DNA of 6,372 bases from contig JAQICW010000660.1 of assembly GCA_027858355.1 (NCBI GenBank), positions 1 to 6,372 on the forward strand, in the 5' to 3' direction. This document shows, piece by piece, positions 1 to 6,372 of the stretch (position 1 is the stretch's first letter; every line of letters begins with the position of its first letter). The position numbers and the translations under genes were made by a program. The notes beneath the pieces are model-generated. The model worked only from the letters and a program-made list of their open reading frames with translations. It searched no databases and was not told the origin of the DNA. The stretch comes from Desulfobacula sp. GTDB taxonomy: Bacteria; Desulfobacterota; Desulfobacteria; Desulfobacterales; Desulfobacteraceae.

Positions 1-862
1 GACTTGCAACAGGTATGAGAAAAACATGAAAAAGCCTTGAAAAGGGCAGGCTTACAAGAATCAGAAGACATAGAAAATAATGGGCATAATATACATAGTT
101 GTCATCCCTGTGATGGTTCAGCCAGGTCCCGGTTTTTTTCAGTGTCCGGGCAATGGTGTTTGATATAAAAGCGGATTTTACAGGAGAGTGACAATCAATG
201 CAAAAATCCTCATTAAGCTGTTTGCCGTCGTCAAGTTTTTCCTGGGTAATGAGCAATGCCTCATTAAAAACCACATTATAATTTTTTTCCCAGTAAATTT
301 TCAGATCTTCAAGGCCTGTGTCTTCATCTATATCAGAATAGTCTTCCACCATTTGCATAAACACGGGCTCTGAAATTATTTTAACTGCCTCAAGTAAAAA
401 ACCCGATAAAATTACCATTAAAATCAATAGTATTGAAAAAAGGCCTTTGGAAATAATTTTTCTTTTCTTAAGCAATTTAAAATGGCAAAGCCGTCGAAAC
501 AAAAAACCAAGACAGCCGGCCAGAACAAAAAAACCTGCCAGGTTCCTTAAAAATTGAAAGGGATCAATAGTGGGCAGGTAAGATTGAAACCAGTAAAATG
601 AGGTAACATCATCCAGAGCATGGAAGATCAAAAGATATAAAAATCCTGAAACCACCAGAAAATGGATCAGCCACCTTAATTTCCCGGCGTTGAACAATTT
701 TATCTGGAAAATGGTGTTCAGAAAAAAGGTCTTGATATTCAAACCACGGGGGACCCATTTTTTATCCTTAAAAGTCCTGTTTCCCTTAATAAAGATAAAG
801 AATTGATACAAAAACCCAATAAGGGATAAACCTATGGCAATGAAGAGTGCAGTCTGAAACAT
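1..862 (-). CDS. Membrane electron-transfer subunit in the glpC position: NarI/HdrE-like cytochrome b domain with a CxxCH heme-c loop (partial, 3' end outside window)
   Basis: Reverse-complement translation from ATG 862 stays open for 287 codons to the left edge, so the 5' end is here and the 3' end is missing. I see five hydrophobic segments, roughly residues 4-25, 64-83, 105-122, 139-160 and 257-285. Candidate heme-b ligands are H67 and H81 in helix 2, and H261 and H279 in helix 5; the latter pair has the 18-residue spacing of NarI. The PFSRLFH motif (273-279) is typical of the NarI/HdrE/DsrM group. Loops 26-62 and 123-139 are Lys/Arg-rich, which puts them in the cytoplasm. The ~95-residue loop 161-256 is then periplasmic, and it carries CIDCH (221-225), a heme-c attachment motif. 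The gene starts 12 bases after the glpB stop with only a weak GAGAA Shine-Dalgarno, so it is surely cotranscribed. By position it should accept electrons from GlpAB and pass them to menaquinone. Inference: a GlpC/HdrD-type Fe-S domain follows outside the window, as in fused HdrDE/DUF224 proteins. A plain cytochrome b subunit with a separate glpC remains possible. Confidence 0.8.
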   Translation of the reverse strand, partial: MFQTALFIAIGLSLIGFLYQFFIFIKGNRTFKDKKWVPRGLNIKTFFLNTIFQIKLFNAGKLRWLIHFLVVSGFLYLLIFHALDDVTSFYWFQSYLPTIDPFQFLRNLAGFFVLAGCLGFLFRRLCHFKLLKKRKIISKGLFSILLILMVILSGFLLEAVKIISEPVFMQMVEDYSDIDEDTGLEDLKIYWEKNYNVVFNEALLITQEKLDDGKQLNEDFCIDCHSPVKSAFISNTIARTLKKTGTWLNHHRDDNYVYYAHYFLCLLILVSLPFSRLFHVFLIPVAS

Positions 863-3800
863 TAATTTCTCATTTTACATGTTTTTTTTATAAAAGCTGT
901 TAACGGCAGTATAGGCAGATACACAGGAAACCCCTGCTCCTGACTTAAGTCTGGCCCAGTCATTATGGGCGATAATGGAGCCCGCACTATATAAATTTTC
1001 AAAGGCTGGTTTTCCTGTTTTGTCCAAAGGTCTGAACGTATCATCGGTTTCAAGTCCTGCCTGGTTTATCATATGTCCCTTTGCATCGAAAAAATTCAAT
1101 TGGTGCCAAAGGTCACGGGTTTCTGGTTGAAAAACAGGCAGATTGAAAATAGTTTCAATAACGATATTTCTTTTGGCAAAAAGGCCTCCCCCTGGAAACC
1201 TGCCAGTGGCAAGGATAACACCCTTGGCTTTTATCCTGGTTTCAAAATTATCATTTATTGCCTGGAGTATGAAATGGTCTTTCTCCATGGCATGAAAAAC
1301 AATTTTAGCGTTGCTTAAAAAATTAACATGAGGATTAGACAATTTTTTTTCAAATGCGTTTTTCAAGCGCAGACCTGGTATGGAAGGTGGCATGCCCGGT
1401 ATTTCAAAAACATCCATACCAATCTTTTTTGTAAGGGATTTTACGATGTCCAAACTATTGTGAATCCCGCATATGGCAGGCATCCCTACAATATCTGCCT
1501 TTCCTGAAAACTCAATGATTTTATCTGAAAGTCTCTGGATGAAGTTCTTGTTTTCAAATAATTTTGCCAGATGAACAGGATTTAAACTGCCGTTATTTTC
1601 AGGCAGATCAATACTCAGGGTATAGGTTTTTCCCTTTTTTCCCCCTAAGCCTGAGGCTGCCTGTCTGGCGCTAAATCCCTTTAACCCTTTAAAGTCAACT
1701 ATTAAAAGATTTTTTCCATACTTGTGCAGATCGCACCCCTTTGAAAAGGTTTCAGGAACCATATATGTGGGCTTGAAAGTCCCAACAGAGGTTAGTATTT
1801 GTTTGTTGTCAGGGCCGGGCAATTGATAGTTAAGCCCGGATGAACTTAAAAAATCTGTCAGAAATTGAAAGCTTTCCTGGATTTGGTTTTGACTTATTTT
1901 TGAATAGGGATGTTCAGGTTGATCAGATTGTAATTTTTTAATTGCTGAATATGGCTTGGTCAGTATTTTTACTGAATCTATCGGAAAAACTCCTAAAAGA
2001 TCAAATAATCCGCTGGCAAAAAAAAGTGCTGAAGAATTTCCAGCCTGAATAGTTTTTAAACCAAGGTGTGATGCACGGGCTGCGGCTATGTAACCTGCCA
2101 GGCCTGCACCAATCACAAGAACATCACAATCTATATTTCTTTTTATCTTCATTTATGTTTAATTTTTGTTTTTAAAAAGTTCCAATCCAAATAACCCGGA
2201 ATGTATCATTTCCTTTAGTGAGGATTGAGCAAGTGCCTGGCCCCATAGCAAAGATTTTTCGCCCTTCCATCTTTCATTTAAAAAGCCTTTCAGATCCCTG
2301 ATATCTGAATGATCCTTAAGGACATTGCTGTCATACATGTGGGAAAATATTCGTAAGCTGCAGAAAGCGCCCTGACATGGGCCTTTGCCGATCCTGCTCC
2401 TGAGTGCAAGGGATTTCAGATTTGGCTTGCCCCCTGCCTGTTTGATTGAACTGACAATTGTATCAATTGCACTTTGGGGTACCATTTCACACTCGCATAA
2501 AATTGGGTCGTTGTCAGTCTTTGATATGACCGGTTCAGTTGACAGCATACCAGATTCAGTCGACAGCATACCAGGCTCAGACCATTCTCCGCTTTTTGTC
2601 GATGGCAGGGGAATTTCCTTTGTTAAACATTTTGAGAATATTGAATGTTTCCAGCAGACAAGATCAGATGCCTTTTCCGCCATCAAACGGTAAGTGGATA
2701 ATTTACCCCCTGTGATGGTAATAAGATTGTCAGCCCCATCCACTTTATGATCCCGCAGGGTAAACCCCCTGCTGACACTCCTGTCATCCTCATTGTTTCC
2801 TTCACCGACAAGGGGTCTGGCCCCGGAATATGCCCTGATATACCTGCATGTTTTCAAAATAGGAACTATTTGTCCGCCTTCATCGATAATATGGTCAACT
2901 TCGTTTATTGTTGGATAGATATTATCAGGAGATTCAACGCGGACTGAGGTCGTTCCAATGATGGAGACCACTCCTCCTGGAACAATGATGTCTCCATCAG
3001 TGGCTTTTCTCAGGCGGTTTATAACCCTTTTTGTCATTCGCTTGCTTGTGACAAGAAGGGTGCCTTTGGAAAGAACCATGCTGATAGTGATGCCGGCCAT
3101 GGCAGCGATAATGCCAGCCCATGCGCCAGATGCATTAACATAGGTCCGGGCTTTGATTTGAAAGGTTTCCCCATTATTCTGGTTTATGATAAAGGCATAT
3201 TCAATGGAATTATTGATCATTTTAAATCCAATAAGCTTGCAAAAGCTTAAGTATTGACTGCCCCGTGAAACAGCATCGTTCATATTTTCTATGGAAATCT
3301 TAAAGGGATTGATTGAAGCGTCATTGACTTGATAAGCCGCGATCATGTCATCGGATAAAACCGGCTCCATTTCTCTGGCAAGGGCAGGCTCAATTTTTTT
3401 ACAATAAACACCTGATTTTTCACACATGCCTGGAAAATCAGCAATGTATTTTTCATCATCCCCTTTTACTGCAATAAATAAGCCCCCTGTGTCGTCAATG
3501 CAGTGCCCGGCATTTTTTTTCAGGATTTCCAGCTCATTTTTACATTCAACGGCAGCCGCTGGATCTGAACCAACATATCTTGCACCACTGTGCAAAAGTC
3601 CATGATTCCCTCCCGAAGCACCCGCGTTTAAATCTGATTTATCAATTAATATACATTGCACCCCGCGAAGAGAAAGATCTCTTGCGATTCCCGTTCCAGT
3701 CACCCCGCCACCAATGACCAATACTTCTGTTTCCATGGTTTTATTCATTAAAAAAGTCCTGTTTGATATGTTCAAAAAAACAAATACCATGACGTAAAAA

Positions 3801-6372
3801 CTTGTGCAAGTGAAAAAAACGAATATCAAATGAAAACATTATGTTGTTTGCAGTTCTTTATGAAATATTTTAGGGGAATGCAAAAAAAAGGTATATTTGT
3901 ATTTAAAGAAGGTTATTTAAGTGATATCGTAAGACAATGATGGCGTTTAAGAATTCGGAGGTAATATTATGTTAAAATATGTCGGTTCAATAGATCTTGG
4001 GACGACCAGTAACAGATTCATGCTTTTTGATAAACAAGGCAATATTTTTGGTTCTGCGCAAAAAGAGCACAAACAGATTTTTCCAAAACCAGGCTGGGTG
4101 GAACATGATCCCATTGAAATCTGGAAAAATACATGTTCGGTTATTGCCCAGGTTTTGGATAAAACCGGAATTTCTGTGGAATCCATTGATTCCATAGGGA
4201 TAACCAATCAAAGAGAGACCAGTGTTGTCTGGAACCGGAAAACAGGAAAACCATATTATAATGCCATTGTCTGGCAATGTACAAGAACAGATGAAATCTG
4301 TAAAAATCTTGTGGCAGAAACAGGGGAGGCCTTTTTTACTGAAAAAACAGGCCTGCCCATGGCAACCTATTTTTCAGGGCCAAAACTAAAATGGGTGTTA
4401 GACAATATACCCGATGCAAAAAAAGATATCTTATCAGGCGATGTTTTGTTTGGAACAATTGAAACCTGGATTATATGGTGGCTGACGGGAGGACCAGACA
4501 AAGGATCACACATTACAGATGTTTCCAATGCCAGCCGGACCATGATGATGAATATCCATTCCCTTGAATGGGATAAAGACCTTGTGGATGCCCTTGGTAT
4601 CCCTTTATCCATACTGCCTGATATAAAGCCTTCCATAGATTCCAATACCTGGGGAACAACACTAAAGCACGGTCCTTTTAAAGGCGAAATTCCTGTTTGC
4701 GGAGCGCTGGGTGATCAACAGGCAGCACTTTTCGGCCAAACCTGTTTTTCCAAAGGCGAGGCGAAAAACACCTATGGCACGGGATGCTTTTTGCTGATGA
4801 ATACAGGGACCACACCCGTTATTTCTAAGCACGGCCTTCTTACCACTGTGGGATATCAGATCAACAATGAAAAAGCCGTATACTGCCTGGAAGGCTCCAT
4901 TGCAATTGCCGGAGCTCTGGTACAGTGGATGCGGGATAATCTGGGGATTATCAAATCTGCCGGGGAAATAGAAGAGCTTGCAAAAACAGTTGATGATAAT
5001 GGCGGTGTTTATTTTGTGCCGGCATTTTCCGGGCTGTTTGCCCCATATTGGCGATCAGATGCAAGAGGCATTATTGCCGGGCTTACAAGATTTGTAAATA
5101 AAGGCCATATAGCAAGAGCAGTTCTTGAGGCAAATGCCTATCAGACCCGAGATATTGTCACAGCAATGAAGAAAGATTCAAAAGTGGACCTTACCCTGCT
5201 AAAAGTTGACGGGGGAATGGTATTGAACGAATTGCTCATGCAGTTTCAGTCTGATATGCTCAACGTACGGATCATACGGCCCACGGTGATCGAAACAACG
5301 GCATTGGGGGCAGCCTATGCTGCCGGGCTTGCCACAGGGTTCTGGAATGATATAAATGATTTAAAGGCAAACTGGTCAGAGGGGAAAAGATGGGTTCCCT
5401 CCATGTCCCCAGAAAAACGCGAAGCTCTGTATTCCAGGTGGAAAAAAGCCATTGAAAGATCTTTTGACTGGGTGTGATATTTAAGGTTTGCACCAGTTCA
5501 ATGATTAGGGTAAGTAGATGGGGATGTTGATTGAAATCATAAATTTATTTAGCGGATTATTAAAATAAATGAATTATTCACGAAAAGCCATTGGCAACAG
5601 GCATAAAAATATTATTTCTTTTATCAATAAAAATGGATTTACCACGGTTGAGGAAATGGCAAAACTATATAATGTCACACCACAAACCATAAGAAGGGAT
5701 ATTAATTTTCTGGATAAGGAAGGATACGTTTCAAGGTATCATGGCGGAGCAGGGTCTTCTTCCAGTGCGGAAAATGTTGCCTACTGGCATAGAAAAGAAC
5801 TGCTTTCTGAAGAGAAGAAGAGAATTGCTAAGACTATAGCATCCATTATCCCGGATAAATCATCTCTTTTTATAAATATCGGGACCACAACGGAGCATGT
5901 TGCCCATGCTTTGTGTGATCATAATAAATTGAGAATCATCACCAACAATCTCAATGTTGCAGCGATTATGAGCAAAAAAGAAGGGTTTGAAGTCATTATT
6001 GCAGGTGGCATCGTAAGAAGCAAAGACGGTGGAATCACTGGCGAATCTGCTGTTCAATTTATTAAACAATTTAAAATGGATATTGGAATCATCGGAATCA
6101 GTGGTATTGACCTTGATGGAACATTGCTTGATTTTGACTTCCGGGAAGTTCATGTGGCAAGAACAATTATTGAAAATTCAAGAAAGGTTTTTCTTGTTGC
6201 AGATCATTCCAAGTTTGGCAGAAATGCAATGGTCAAACTTGGAAGTATCAAAGAGATTGACACTTTGATTACAGATAAAAAACCGCCAAAACAGCTGATG
6301 GAAGTTATTTTAGAACATGACATCAATCTTTTGATCGGCTAGCAGCCAGGCTTTAAAATAATTTTTCTTCTT

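Overview
The window is a compact glycerol / glycerol-3-phosphate (G3P) catabolic locus. Five protein-coding genes lie in two divergent transcription units around a 220-bp intergenic region (3749-3968). The base composition is AT-rich. An anaerobic GlpAB dehydrogenase sits next to a membrane protein that looks like the NarI/HdrE half of a heterodisulfide-reductase-type electron carrier. This points to an anaerobic respirer, most plausibly a Desulfobacterota sulfate reducer; that assignment is inference, since no phylogenetic marker gene is present.

Left arm, minus strand, reading right to left: glpA (3748-2159), glpB (2152-875) and a membrane gene (862-1) that runs off the left edge. glpA and glpB encode the FAD-containing subunits of anaerobic G3P dehydrogenase. 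The third gene occupies the place of glpC, but its first 287 residues form a five-helix cytochrome-b-like membrane domain. A periplasmic loop carries a CxxCH heme-c motif. The usual E. coli-type GlpC starts with ferredoxin-like Fe-S motifs and has no such domain. Any Cys-rich (GlpC/HdrD) part would lie outside the window.

Right arm, plus strand: glpK (3969-5477, glycerol kinase), then glpR (5569-6342, DeoR-family repressor). A 16-codon leader ORF sits between them, and its stop codon directly abuts the glpR start codon. No glycerol facilitator gene (glpF) is in the window.

How the genes work together: GlpK phosphorylates glycerol to G3P. GlpAB oxidises G3P to dihydroxyacetone phosphate. The electrons probably go through the [2Fe-2S] domain of GlpA to the membrane subunit, and from there to menaquinone or a periplasmic carrier. 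GlpR probably senses G3P and represses the locus; a candidate operator overlaps the proposed glpA promoter.

Points worth a second look: the heme-c-bearing membrane partner, a 21-bp tandem duplication in the interdomain linker of glpA, the leader ORF in front of glpR, the candidate GlpR operator, and a GlpK that resembles the actinobacterial/eukaryotic branch more than the E. coli branch. No RNA genes, mobile elements, CRISPR arrays or convincing terminators were seen.
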